A stretch of 64,000 bases of DNA from NCBI RefSeq assembly GCF_001113365.1, contig NZ_CKYA01000007.1, positions 1-64,000 of the forward strand, read 5' to 3'. Of the stretch, positions 25,269 through 34,381 are shown piece by piece. The DNA comes from Streptococcus pneumoniae (lineage in GTDB: Bacteria; Bacillota; Bacilli; Lactobacillales; Streptococcaceae). How positions within the stretch are numbered: position 1 is the first letter of the stretch; every line of letters begins with the position of its first letter. The notes beneath the pieces are model-generated. The model saw only the letters and a list, made by a program, of their open reading frames with translations. It did no database searches and was not told the DNA's origin. Made by a program: the position numbers and the translations under genes.

Positions 25269-26307
25269 TTGGGAATTTACCGTTGAGAACAAGGGTAAAG
25301 GTGCTTCCTAGGCCGTACTGGCTGGCAACTGTGATTTCTCCACCCAATTGATGGGCCAATTCACGCGCAATCGCAAGCCCTAATCCATGACCACCTGTCT
25401 TCATGTTACGCGAAGTTTCTACACGATAAAGGCGTTTGAAAATATTCTCCAAATCCTCTGGGGCAATGCCCTGCCCCTCATCCGTCACACTGATTGAAAG
25501 CTGGTTCTTCTCCAGCTTAGCCACCACTTCCAGCTTGGTTCCTGGAGCAGAGTATTTAAAAGCGTTATTGAGCAGATTCACCAAGATACGAGAAAGCTTG
25601 GCATAATCTCCCTCAATCCGGGCAGACTCTGGGATTACCTGCAAGTGGACATCTCTTCTCTCCTGCTCAATCAAAAACTGAAATTCACTCATGCACTCAA
25701 TTAAGAGCTTGTCCAGAAAAATACTGTCTTTACTGGTAGTTTCCACCTGATTTCTAGCTGTGTTTAGGGTCAAAAAATTCAACTCCTCAACCAGTTTATT
25801 GAGCCTCTCCGTCTGGCGTCCAATGGTTGCTAGATAATGAGCTTGCTCCGACTCCTTGATAACCCCATCCAAAATCCCTTCTACCGTCGCTTGGATCGAA
25901 GTGATAGGAGTCTTAATATCATGCGACAACTGGGCAATCATCAAGCCCTTTTCTCGTTCGCTTTCTTCCAAGGAATCAAAGCTTGCCTGCAAATCATGGG
26001 ACATTTCATTAAAAGCTTGGCCTAATTGTTGAAATTCTAAAGGGCCTTGAACCTCCAAATTTGAAGGAAAATCCTTGTCCGCTACCCTCTTGGCATGTTC
26101 CTTGAGTTTGCCCAACGACGTAAAGACCGGTGATAGGAGAAAGAGACTAATCCCAGCACCGACAAGGCTGGCAACGATGGTCATCCCAAGCAAAAAGTAA
26201 ATCTCGCTTTTCTCAATCAGCATTTTTTGAACAGCCCAAAAAACAACCAAAATGGTTAAGAGGGTTGAAATAATATATCCAACCAAAATATAACTTTTTA
26301 GTTTCAT
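25264..26307 (-). CDS. hk08: Sensor histidine kinase of a TCS08-type system
   Basis: The 347-residue kinase has two membrane helices (about 8-28 and 38-60), a HAMP linker, and an H-box LSHDIKTPITSI (about residue 129). The ATPase domain follows, with N-box VNLLNNAFKYS, G1 DEGQGIAPEDL and G2 GGHGLGLAIA. It should autophosphorylate on the H-box histidine and pass phosphate to the regulator encoded upstream, overlapping by four bases (ATGA). The adjacent PavB-like adhesin matches the pneumococcal hk08/rr08-pavB locus. Confidence 0.9.
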   Translation of the reverse strand: MKLKSYILVGYIISTLLTILVVFWAVQKMLIEKSEIYFLLGMTIVASLVGAGISLFLLSPVFTSLGKLKEHAKRVADKDFPSNLEVQGPLEFQQLGQAFNEMSHDLQASFDSLEESEREKGLMIAQLSHDIKTPITSIQATVEGILDGVIKESEQAHYLATIGRQTERLNKLVEELNFLTLNTARNQVETTSKDSIFLDKLLIECMSEFQFLIEQERRDVHLQVIPESARIEGDYAKLSRILVNLLNNAFKYSAPGTKLEVVAKLEKNQLSISVTDEGQGIAPEDLENIFKRLYRVETSRNMKTGGHGLGLAIARELAHQLGGEITVASQYGLGSTFTLVLNGKFPN

Positions 26308-27002
26308 GTTTGTCCTCTCGGTTTCTCTATCTTATATCCCAACCCCCAAACTGTCTTAATAGTGGGCGTTTGGTCACTACTATATTTTGCCAACTCCTGT
26401 CGAAGAGCATGGATATGCACATTCAAGGTGTTGGTGTCATCCACATAGTCTTCTTGCCAGACCTTTTCATAGAGGTCTGTCTTGGAGAAAACTCTCTCTG
26501 GATTGCTAGCTAAAATCCACAGCAATTCAAATGATTTAACAGTCAAATCCAGCATTTCTTCTCCTATTTGAACTTCATGACTACTATGATTCATTTTCAG
26601 ATTGCCAAGGGAAATCAGCTCTGTTTCGCCCCCACGATGAAGGCGGCGCAAAATATTATGGACCCGCAAAACCAGCTCACGAGGGCTAAAGGGCTTAGCA
26701 ATAAAATCATCTGCTCCCAAGCTCAGACCGTAAATCTTGTCCTGTTCACTGGTCTTAGCAGTAATAAATAGGAAAGGCTGCTCTGGTGATAAGTATTGAA
26801 CCTCACCGATTAAATCATAACCATCCATCCGAGGCATCATGACATCTGTGATAATCAAATCAATCGGTTTTTTCTTGAACAGCTCTAGCGCTTCCAGTCC
26901 ATCATGGGCTACCAAGACCTGATAACCTGCCTGAATTAAGTATCTCTGATGAATATCGGTGATTTCTACCTCGTCGTCAACGAGTAAAATTGTCTTTCCC
27001 AT
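26304..27002 (-). CDS. rr08: OmpR-family response regulator of a TCS08-type system
   Basis: The 232-residue regulator has a receiver domain with the acidic pair near residue 10 (LLVDDEVEI), the phosphoacceptor Asp in LIITDVMMPRMDG (about 53) and Lys in AKPF (about 103). A winged-helix DNA-binding domain follows (about 130-228; YEKVWQEDYVDDTNTLNVHI). It is the first gene of the two-gene unit with the kinase. In pneumococcus this system influences surface adhesin genes, including the neighbouring pavB. Confidence 0.92.
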   Translation of the reverse strand: MGKTILLVDDEVEITDIHQRYLIQAGYQVLVAHDGLEALELFKKKPIDLIITDVMMPRMDGYDLIGEVQYLSPEQPFLFITAKTSEQDKIYGLSLGADDFIAKPFSPRELVLRVHNILRRLHRGGETELISLGNLKMNHSSHEVQIGEEMLDLTVKSFELLWILASNPERVFSKTDLYEKVWQEDYVDDTNTLNVHIHALRQELAKYSSDQTPTIKTVWGLGYKIEKPRGQT

Positions 27003-27168
27003 CTGTCTCTCCTTTGATAAAAACAGTGCTATACTGCTTTAAGTATAACACTATTTTTATTGTTTTACGATGATTTTAATCTGCTATTGAAAGAAAGTCC
27101 TGATTGCTGATTGAGTTGGTAAACTAGCCTTAGTCAGCCCACTATCCATCATTTATTTCCTTAGCTGA

Positions 27169-28956
27169 TTAGTTTTCTTCTTTTTTGTTTTTCAAACCTA
27201 GACCACCGAGTAAACCTGCAAGCGCAAGCCCAAGGAAACCAATACTTGCCATTGATGTTTGAGCTTCACCAGTATTTGGTAGCATAGCTTTATCATCTGA
27301 CATCATCTTGTCTGACATCATCGTATCAGCCATCTTGTTAGCAGAAGCAGCCATGTTTTCACCTGCCATCGTATTGGTAGAGCTTGTCATGGTGTCAGCA
27401 GGCATGCTATCTGTAGTACCTGGAGCTGGAGTCTCAGTCTTCATACCTGATTTTTCCATTTGGTCATTTGCTGGCATTGCTTTATCAGTCTCTTTGGCTG
27501 GTGCCATCATGTCCTTATGGTCAGCAGCTGTTTGATGAGTCGCACCTGTAGCATGACTGTGATTCATCGGAGTCACGCCAGAACCAGAGTTAGAAGGTGA
27601 GAATGAACCATTTGCTGTGTCTGATGTTTCTTTAACATTTATCTTAATAGTAACTTGTTTAGTTGCTACGACATTTGTCAAATCAGCTTTACCATCTTTG
27701 TTTCCGTAAACTTTAACAGTAGCTTTATAAGTTTGAGTACCATTAGCACGAAGCTGATCAATTAAATCTTGACCTTGTTTACCAACAGTATTGCCATTTA
27801 AGTCTACTTCATAGAAGTATTGACCTTTGGTCTTCACGTTTTCTCCTAATGGAGATAAAGCAGGATTTTTAGCTACACCATTATCAGACCATGGAGCCTT
27901 ATCAGAAGCTTTTAGTAATAGACGAGTCAACATACCATCACCAGCGAAGAGTTCATAAGGAATTACTTGGTTTACACCGGCAGTGAAAGGACCTTTTCCT
28001 TCAGCTTTTTCAAGATAAGCAGCAGGAACATCGATACTGTCTTTAACGTTGTTTTCAACTGCAGAGTTAACATCGCTTCTTGTTACAAGACCGTTCAAAG
28101 TAATATTGACATTACGTGTCTTGACAACCTTAGTCAAATCAGGTTTATCTCCGTCTGCTTCATAGACAGTCAGGGTAGCTTCATAGGTATTTGTACCATT
28201 CGTACGAAGTGTATCTAATAGATCTTGATCCTTCTTACCTTCAGTGTTACCATTCAAAGATACTTGATAGTAATACTTACCATCAGGTAAATTTTTCACT
28301 GGTGGAATTTTCGCGTTTTGAGCGACACCGTTATCTGACCATGGAGCCTTGTCGGATGCCTTGAGCAAGAGACGAGTCAACATACCATCGCCTGCGAAAA
28401 GTTCGTATTTAAGCGGTTTATTTACACCAGCCAAGAACGGACCGGAAGCTTTGGCTTGTTCTAGGTAGCCCGCTGGGACATCGATACTGTCTTTAACATC
28501 CTCATCGACAGCTTTTTCAATATCTGCTGGAGTTGCTTGTGTCCCATCCACATCAGCTGTATCTACAGCTTCTTTTAAGACATCCGTTAGCTCTGGATTT
28601 TCTTGAGCTTCTTCACCTTTTTCAAAAAGTGTATCCAGACGAGAAGGGCTTGTTTCCTCGCTCACTTCAGTTCCTTCTGTAGGTGTCGGAAGTGAGTTCG
28701 TATTTCCAGAAACGACCTCAGGTTTCGCTTGAGTGAGAACGGTGTCTCCTTGTGTTTGTGGTAAGTCACCCTCTTTCGTTACCGATTCCCCTTCAGGTAA
28801 GACTTGAACAGGGGTTGGATTGAGCCCATCGGCACGTACAGAACTTGGTTGACCAACTAGGACAAAAAAGCCACTGGCTACAACAACTGAGGCAACACCG
28901 ACACTAAGACGGCGAATAGACCAACGAGTATATCTTTGATTTGGATTGAATTTCAT
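27169..28956 (-). CDS. pavB: PavB-like SSURE-repeat cell-wall adhesin (LPXTG)
   Basis: The 595-residue surface protein has a YSIRK-like signal peptide (RYTRWSIRRLSVGVASVVVA) cleaved near residue 42. Two highly similar SSURE repeats follow (about 145-290 and 293-440; both contain YELFAGDGMLTRLLLKASDK). The wall-spanning region at 463-558 is rich in Met, His, Thr and Ala, and LPNTG lies at 559-563 before a membrane helix and KNKKEEN tail. SSURE repeats bind fibronectin and plasminogen in pneumococcal PavB. The repeat number is low, as it varies among strains. Sortase A should anchor it. Confidence 0.9.
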   Translation of the reverse strand: MKFNPNQRYTRWSIRRLSVGVASVVVASGFFVLVGQPSSVRADGLNPTPVQVLPEGESVTKEGDLPQTQGDTVLTQAKPEVVSGNTNSLPTPTEGTEVSEETSPSRLDTLFEKGEEAQENPELTDVLKEAVDTADVDGTQATPADIEKAVDEDVKDSIDVPAGYLEQAKASGPFLAGVNKPLKYELFAGDGMLTRLLLKASDKAPWSDNGVAQNAKIPPVKNLPDGKYYYQVSLNGNTEGKKDQDLLDTLRTNGTNTYEATLTVYEADGDKPDLTKVVKTRNVNITLNGLVTRSDVNSAVENNVKDSIDVPAAYLEKAEGKGPFTAGVNQVIPYELFAGDGMLTRLLLKASDKAPWSDNGVAKNPALSPLGENVKTKGQYFYEVDLNGNTVGKQGQDLIDQLRANGTQTYKATVKVYGNKDGKADLTNVVATKQVTIKINVKETSDTANGSFSPSNSGSGVTPMNHSHATGATHQTAADHKDMMAPAKETDKAMPANDQMEKSGMKTETPAPGTTDSMPADTMTSSTNTMAGENMAASANKMADTMMSDKMMSDDKAMLPNTGEAQTSMASIGFLGLALAGLLGGLGLKNKKEEN

Positions 28957-29071
28957 AGGATTCTCCTTAGAGTTTTTCTTTATTTGATGACTCTAGTATA
29001 ATCTCCTAAAATTAAAAAGGACTAAGAAAAAGTTAAAATTTTTCTTAAATCCCTCTTATAAAATACTTATA

Positions 29072-30088
29072 TCAATTAAATCCATAAACAGACTTGGTGA
29101 TTTGATAGACGACATTGGACAGTTTGCGAGCTGGCAAGACTGAATGTTTGGTCAAACGGCTGAGCATGGTCTTGCGAATGGCCTGAAAGACCTCTGGATT
29201 TTCCTGCTGAATATAGGTCCACAGCTCCCGTTTTTTGGCAAGATGCTCTGCTGTGCCTGCTCGGTTGAGCAAGGCACTGGAAATCACCGTCGTAATCTCA
29301 ATATGATTCAGCAAATATTCTCGCATTTTGGGGTGGCTTACTTTAGATAAATCAAGCTGGTCTACCAAGAGTCGATTGACTTTCAGTTGCTGGTCAATGC
29401 GCTTAATCATCACTTGCTCATTGACAGACTGGTCCTCACGCCCAATCAAATAACGATAGAAGTCGACAGGCAGATAGTACATGGTCTTGACCTGCTGAAG
29501 GGGGGTAAAAACAAAGAGATTATCGACATAAAAAGTATGCTCAGGCAGTTGGAACTGGCTCGCTCGCAACAAATCTGTCCGATAAATCAGCGAGTGCATC
29601 ATGATATACTGGCCTTTGGAGAAATTTCCGACCTGGTCCCAGCCAAAAATCTGCTGGACAGGCAAGACTGACTCATAACTCATACTCTTCTTACGAGACT
29701 GACCTTCCTTTTCATAGACAAAATTGGTCACAAAGGCGTCAACCTCTTGACCCTTGCTCTCAAGTTCCTGCAAGGTTTCAAGAATTTTCAGGTAAGCACG
29801 AGGATCCACCCAGTCATCACTGTCAACTACTTTAAAATAGCGCCCAGAAGCCTCCGCCAAGCCGCGATTGACTGCACCGCCATGGCCTTTATTTTCCTGA
29901 TAGATGGCTCTAACGATGTTAGGATACTTGATGGCTAAACGCTCAGCGATTTCCTGAGTCCGGTCCTGAGACCCATCATTGATAATCAAAATCTCAACTT
30001 GCTCACCACCAATCACTAGCGACTCCACACAGTAATGAAGATAGGCAGCGGCATTATAGCTAGGGATGGCGATAGACAATAACTTCAT
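29072..30088 (-). CDS. Family 2 glycosyltransferase
   Basis: The 338-residue protein opens with the GT-A fold start LLSIAIPSYNAAAYLHYCVE, then INDGSQDRTQEIAERLA (about 37), GHGGAVNRGL and the metal-binding DSDDW (about 94). It should transfer a sugar from a nucleotide-sugar donor. The acceptor is unknown. The C-terminal half has no clear membrane helix. It follows the pavB promoter region on the same strand and starts after AAAGGAG. A role in glycosylating a surface polymer or adhesin is possible but not shown. Confidence 0.88.
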   Translation of the reverse strand: MKLLSIAIPSYNAAAYLHYCVESLVIGGEQVEILIINDGSQDRTQEIAERLAIKYPNIVRAIYQENKGHGGAVNRGLAEASGRYFKVVDSDDWVDPRAYLKILETLQELESKGQEVDAFVTNFVYEKEGQSRKKSMSYESVLPVQQIFGWDQVGNFSKGQYIMMHSLIYRTDLLRASQFQLPEHTFYVDNLFVFTPLQQVKTMYYLPVDFYRYLIGREDQSVNEQVMIKRIDQQLKVNRLLVDQLDLSKVSHPKMREYLLNHIEITTVISSALLNRAGTAEHLAKKRELWTYIQQENPEVFQAIRKTMLSRLTKHSVLPARKLSNVVYQITKSVYGFN

Positions 30089-30119
30089 AATCTGCTCCTT
30101 TAGGGGACTGATTTTTTCT

Positions 30120-30282
30120 TATACTCTTCGAAAATCTCTTCAAACCGCGTCAACGTCGCCTTGCCGTATATATCATAGGTATAGGTAACTGACTTCGTCA
30201 GTTCTATCTGCAACCTCAAAACAGTGTTTTGAGCAGCCTGCGGCTAGTTTCCTAGTTTGCTCTTTGATTTTCATTGAGTATT
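30120..30282 (+). repeat. BOX element (boxA-boxB-boxC)
   Basis: It starts TATACTCTTCGAAAATCTC (boxA), has one GACTTCGTCAGTTC/CTCAAAACAGTGTTTTGAG core and ends TTTTCATTGAGTATTA (boxC). It lies between the glycosyltransferase start and the potassium-uptake operon end. Confidence 0.92.
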
Positions 30283-30387
30283 ATTCTCTCTTGTCACTTC
30301 TTTCTATTTTACCATAAAGTCCAGCCTTTGAAGAACTTTTACTAGAATACAAGAGGGCTGTCTCTCTTTGCCATCTTGGGCATCAAA

Positions 30388-30409
30388 AAAGAGGGAAGCT
30401 CCCTCTTTT
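30388..30409 (-). terminator. Terminator of the Trk/Ktr operon
   Basis: AAAGAGGGA pairs with TCCCTCTTT around a three-base loop. The stem overlaps the first base of the trkA stop codon. T residues follow on the minus strand. Confidence 0.85.
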
Positions 30410-31073
30410 ACGAATTTAATGCTGCTAGGGTATCCAAATACTGGTTGTTGATGACCGCCAAAATATAGGTATCTGCTTTCAAGAGGTCATCTGGTCCAAA
30501 TTCAACATCCAATGGGGAATTTTCCTGCTCTCGGAAACCCAAAACATTCAGATTGTATTTGCCACGGAGATCTAATTTACTCAGACTTTGACCTGCCCAA
30601 GACTGAGGAATTTTCATCTCCACAATAGAGACATTTTTATCCAACTGAAAGACATCAACATTATTATGGAAAAGAATGGTCTGTGCTAGGGACTGCCCCA
30701 TTTCATACTCTGGCGAGATAACCGAGTCAGCTCCAATCTTTTCTAGCACTTTCTTAGCGGTCTGACTTTTGACCTTAGCAATAACAGTCGGTACCCCCAA
30801 ACTCTTACAGTGCATAACCGCAAGCACACTCGACTCCAGATTTTCACCTGTCGCGACTACAACGGTATCGCAGGTATCAATCCCTGCTGATCTCAATAAT
30901 TCTTCATCTGTGATGTCGCCAATCACTCCACGCGCCAAAACTGGCTCAAACTGATTGATGCGCTCTGCGTGGTCATCAATAGCGATAATATTCATATCCT
31001 GCTTGGCTAGGGCAGCTAAGACACTGCTCCCAAAAATTCCCAAGCCTAAAATTCCAATCGTACGATCTGACAT
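30408..31073 (-). CDS. trkA: Potassium uptake regulatory subunit TrkA/KtrA
   Basis: This RCK-type cytoplasmic gating subunit has an N-terminal Rossmann fold (RTIGILGLGIFGSSVLAALA, dinucleotide binding) and a C-terminal TrkA_C domain (about 145-215). It assembles as a ring under the TrkH/KtrB channel and gates K+ entry in response to nucleotides. The open frame begins at 31094. I prefer the ATG at 31073 (MSDRTIGILG) with AAAGGAAAG upstream, 13 bases after trkH ends. This gives 221 residues. Confidence 0.92.
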   Translation of the reverse strand: MSDRTIGILGLGIFGSSVLAALAKQDMNIIAIDDHAERINQFEPVLARGVIGDITDEELLRSAGIDTCDTVVVATGENLESSVLAVMHCKSLGVPTVIAKVKSQTAKKVLEKIGADSVISPEYEMGQSLAQTILFHNNVDVFQLDKNVSIVEMKIPQSWAGQSLSKLDLRGKYNLNVLGFREQENSPLDVEFGPDDLLKADTYILAVINNQYLDTLAALNS

Positions 31074-31086
31074 GCTCTTTCCTTTC

Positions 31087-32466
31087 TTAACCAATACTAA
31101 TATCTGCTTTCATATAATGAATCATATCTTTCTTTTCTGGATGGTAATCTGCTAGACTGACCAGCAGAGTCAAGGGACCAATTCGTCCGATAAACATGAG
31201 AACCATAATCACACTTAGAGCTAATTTCCCTAAATCTGGAGTTAAATTTGCCGTCACTCCGACTGTCCCAAGAGCAGAAATGGTTTCAAATATGAGGTGG
31301 ATAAAGGGAGGATTTCCCTTGGCTGTGATCCCTAGTAAAATCAAGCCCAGCAAGAAGGTCATCAAAAAGATAATAAAGACACTAAAGGATTTTTGAACCG
31401 TTCGCGGCGCAATCGTCCGTCGAGCGACATTGGCATGAGGTAAGCCTAGAAGCTCACTTCGTGCAAAGACCAAGAGGACAAAAAATGTGGTAATCTTGAG
31501 TCCCCCAGCTGTTCCTCCTGGAGCCCCACCGAGAAACATCTGCAAGATATAAATCAATAAGGTAACAGGACGAGCCATGCTGTAATCAATTGTCCCAAAA
31601 CCAGCCGTTCTCATGCTGACAGTTTGGAAAAAGCTGACCAAGACCTTATCTGCAACAGGGAGATTGCCAATCGTCCCTGCATTGTTCCATTCAAGAGCGA
31701 GACTGCTCACCGTCCCAAAAGCTAGTAGCCCCACCGTCAGTAATAAAACCAGTTTGGTGTGAAAATGCAGGCGCCCTTTTTTCTTTTTCCCTATATGCGT
31801 AGCAAGGTCAAACCAGACCATAAATCCAAGACCACCTGTGATAATCAAGCCTGCGATGACCAGATTGACCAAGGGATCAGTCTGAAAAGCAATCAAGCTC
31901 GTACTTCCAAAATTATCAAAACCTGCATTACAGAAGGCGGATATAGCTAGAAAAATAGCACTAAAGAGACCGCGCCCCCAGCCAAGTTGAGGAACAAAAC
32001 GAAAACTGAGAAATAGAGCTCCCAAACCCTCAACCAAAAAAGTCGTGAGAAAAATAGAATAGACAAACTTTCTCAAAGATCGAGTCTCTCCATAACTAAA
32101 GCTATCCTGAATAGTTGCACGGCTACGAAGACTAAGCTTTTGCTTGCTCTGGATATAGAAAACCCCAATAAAGGTCATGAGCCCCAGACCACCAATCTGA
32201 ATCAAGAACATACAAATGAGCTGACCCCAAATATTGTAGGTGGCAGCGACAGGCTGGGTAAAAAGACCTGTCACACAGACCATGGATACAGTTGTAAAGA
32301 GATGATCAAAATAAGTCGCTCGTGAGCTTTCAACTTGGACAAAAGGCAAACTCAAAAGAAGAGAGCCTAGTAAAATGACCAAGGCAAAACTCAAAAAAAT
32401 ACGACGGGCTGGCGATAAACGAGATAAGCCTAGCTCTATTTTTTCCTTAGATAATTTGAATAACAT
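31087..32466 (-). CDS. trkH: Potassium channel/transporter subunit TrkH/KtrB
   Basis: The 459-residue membrane protein has about ten hydrophobic helices and four P-loop-like segments with selectivity glycines, for example TVSMVCVTGLF, SAFCNAGFDNFG, SMRTAGFGTID and SALGTVGVTANL. It is the ion-conducting subunit that pairs with the downstream TrkA/KtrA. The two genes form an operon ending at the 30388 terminator. Confidence 0.94.
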   Translation of the reverse strand: MLFKLSKEKIELGLSRLSPARRIFLSFALVILLGSLLLSLPFVQVESSRATYFDHLFTTVSMVCVTGLFTQPVAATYNIWGQLICMFLIQIGGLGLMTFIGVFYIQSKQKLSLRSRATIQDSFSYGETRSLRKFVYSIFLTTFLVEGLGALFLSFRFVPQLGWGRGLFSAIFLAISAFCNAGFDNFGSTSLIAFQTDPLVNLVIAGLIITGGLGFMVWFDLATHIGKKKKGRLHFHTKLVLLLTVGLLAFGTVSSLALEWNNAGTIGNLPVADKVLVSFFQTVSMRTAGFGTIDYSMARPVTLLIYILQMFLGGAPGGTAGGLKITTFFVLLVFARSELLGLPHANVARRTIAPRTVQKSFSVFIIFLMTFLLGLILLGITAKGNPPFIHLIFETISALGTVGVTANLTPDLGKLALSVIMVLMFIGRIGPLTLLVSLADYHPEKKDMIHYMKADISIG

Positions 32467-32645
32467 GTTTCCATTGTACCATAAAAAGCTCGAAATGACT
32501 TAGATAGGATAAGGCAAAATCCACTAACATCAAGCCTAAAAAATGCCACCTTTTTGTTGATAGCCTGGGCAAGAACAAGCCTCGTTCAAGAGTTCATGAT
32601 AATGTGACTGTAAGACAGGAGCTGTTAACGCCAGCTACTCTATAT

Positions 32646-32860
32646 GCGTTTCAGGAGAAAATGAAACACACCATTTTGAATCTGAAATAGTAGGCTACAG
32701 TTTCTCAAACATTACTAGAAATTGATGTAACTTACCTAATCAATTTGTTGAGATTTTATTTCATATTACCACAATAAAAACGCATAGTATCAAAGTTTTC
32801 ATCACCTGATATGATGCGCTTTCTCTGATTTTAAAAATTTTTCCCAATCTCAACATACGT
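32646..32860. repeat. Dispersed palindromic repeat, copy A (within the gap 32467-32950)
   Basis: The gap upstream of trkH has no gene I can support. It holds TTCAGGAGAAAATGAA (about 32649) and a hairpin core (CGCATAGTATCA paired with TGATATGATGCG, 32781-32819). A right end near 32850 resembles that of copy B at 36001-36124. An extra stretch of about 100 bases is present between the first motif and the core. Confidence 0.55.
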
Positions 32861-32950
32861 TCAAAAAGAGGAAGATGACCTCGTTTAACACTATTTTCGC
32901 AAAGTATGAGCTAGACATTTTATGATAAAGCAGACCTTTTGTCAGCACAA

Positions 32951-33715
32951 CTAAAGGAGGTGAACACTTGCTAAACTCAGTTCTAGCGCCTTATCAAAAG
33001 CTTGCGAGCCCCAGTCACGACTATCGTACTGGTCCAAGTCAGCTAGGGAATCTGCTGTGAACAACAATTCTCCCCAGAGAACCCCACGCAGTTGGGCTAC
33101 TGCCGCAAGCGCAGCACACTCCATCTCTACAACAGCACAGCCTTCTTCCTTACGATAAGCCACCTTTTCAGCCGTTTCTCGGTAAAAACCGTCTGTCGTC
33201 CAGGTCATGACTTCTTCATAGGGAATCCCTCTGACTTCCAAAACTTGCTCAATAGCAGCAATAGCCTCTGGCTGCATTTCCATATAACGAGAAGGTGCCA
33301 CATAGTGGTAACTGGCTCCTTCATCTCGCAGAGCGCGAACAGGGACTAGAAAGGCATTTTCCTCTATATCGGCTAGCACACCACAGGTACCTGTGGAAAT
33401 AATCTGCTCCACACCATAGCCAATCAACCAATCCATAAACTGGGCTGCTGGAGCTGAACCAACAGGAGCCTGAGCCAGACAAATCTCCTCGCCTTTGTAG
33501 TTCACGACATAGACTGGATAGGTCTTGGTGGCAGAAATGAATTCGCCGATACAGTCCGCCCCTACTTCCCTCGCATAGCGGTCAATCTCCTCACCTAAAA
33601 ATGCATAGACACATTTCTTGGGCAAGTGCAAGTCCAGCCCTTCGTGATCAGGCATGATGACTGCCTGAGGATTGTCATCAAACTCTAAAATAGGAATCGC
33701 ATGTTTCTGAATCAT
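32951..33715 (-). CDS. Nucleoside phosphorylase (uridine phosphorylase-like)
   Basis: The 254-residue protein belongs to the PNP/UDP phosphorylase family. It has the phosphate-binding ISTGTCGVL stretch (about 106) and VVEMECAALAAVAQ (about 197), the MEC/MES motif that contacts the ribose. LFTADSLADLDQYDSRDW near the C-terminus fits a uridine-phosphorylase-like base pocket. It should split nucleosides with phosphate for salvage. A GAGGAGG site precedes the ATG. Substrate preference is uncertain. Confidence 0.88.
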   Translation of the reverse strand: MIQKHAIPILEFDDNPQAVIMPDHEGLDLHLPKKCVYAFLGEEIDRYAREVGADCIGEFISATKTYPVYVVNYKGEEICLAQAPVGSAPAAQFMDWLIGYGVEQIISTGTCGVLADIEENAFLVPVRALRDEGASYHYVAPSRYMEMQPEAIAAIEQVLEVRGIPYEEVMTWTTDGFYRETAEKVAYRKEEGCAVVEMECAALAAVAQLRGVLWGELLFTADSLADLDQYDSRDWGSQAFDKALELSLASVHLL

Positions 33716-33815
33716 AGCCTGCCTCCTCTAATTTTGTACTATTGTATCAAAAATCGACGGAGTGTCAAGGAGGGGCTGATAAACTGGGGAGAGAAACAAG
33801 ACAATAACAATATTT

Positions 33816-33917
33816 TTGACAGAGACTCTTTTTAATGGTACAATGGACTTGCTTAAAAGTTCGATGAAATAAGCACATAAGAAAACACCACCGGTTGCCG
33901 CCAGTGGTGTTTTTTTG
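33816..33917 (+). ncRNA. Antisense antitoxin RNA (RNA II type) of Fst locus 2
   Basis: A near-consensus promoter TTGACA (33816-33821), 17 bp, TACAAT (33839-33844) drives a short RNA starting near 33851. It contains GTTCGATGAAA and GCACATAAG, repeated at the toxin start (about 34037-34058). It ends at the hairpin AACACCACC/AGTGGTGTT with T7 (33883-33917), which also lies at the end of the convergent toxin RNA. Confidence 0.85.
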
Positions 33918-33938
33918 CGCTTGCTCAAGGCGCTCAGG

Positions 33939-34055
33939 CTATTTCTTTTTCTTGTCGCATTTGCTTGCTACAAATCGGATAAGCCACTCCGATAAGACAT
34001 TCGCTAGTGTACCAGCAAGAATAGGTAGCAAGACAAGTTCGATGAAAACGCACAT
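33939..34055 (-). CDS. Fst/Ldr-type small membrane toxin, locus 2
   Basis: The 38-residue peptide begins MCVFIELVLLPILAGTLANV, followed by LSEWLIRFVASKCDKKKK. The layout is that of Fst toxins: one hydrophobic helix with a central Pro, then a charged lysine tail. AGGAGGTG lies six bases before the ATG. The overlapping antisense RNA and repeated translation-start sequence on the other strand complete a type I toxin-antitoxin module. It is related in layout, not closely in sequence, to the locus at 22485-22705. The stretch 34084-34381 shows no gene. Confidence 0.85.
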   Translation of the reverse strand: MCVFIELVLLPILAGTLANVLSEWLIRFVASKCDKKKK

Positions 34056-34381
34056 AAGATCACCTCCTGCCTGCGCAGTCTAGTGTTTGCGACCTTACTA
34101 TTGTATCATCTTTGACTGAAAATAAATAGAAAAATCATTGATATCATCTAGTCATCCACAAAAACTCTCTCCTACACTAATACTTCTTGTATCAAAAAGC
34201 ATCCCAGTTACAAGATGATTTAAAATTGATCAATGAAGCAGACTTGCTAAGATATAGAGTAGGTAAATGTGGGTTGGGTAAAAAATATAGAAGAAGTTTT
34301 TATCTCCACTCCCTTTTTCTCCATTATAGAAGAACAAGGGAATGACAGAAAAGAAACAACACCCGCTGTTCCTTTTTACTT

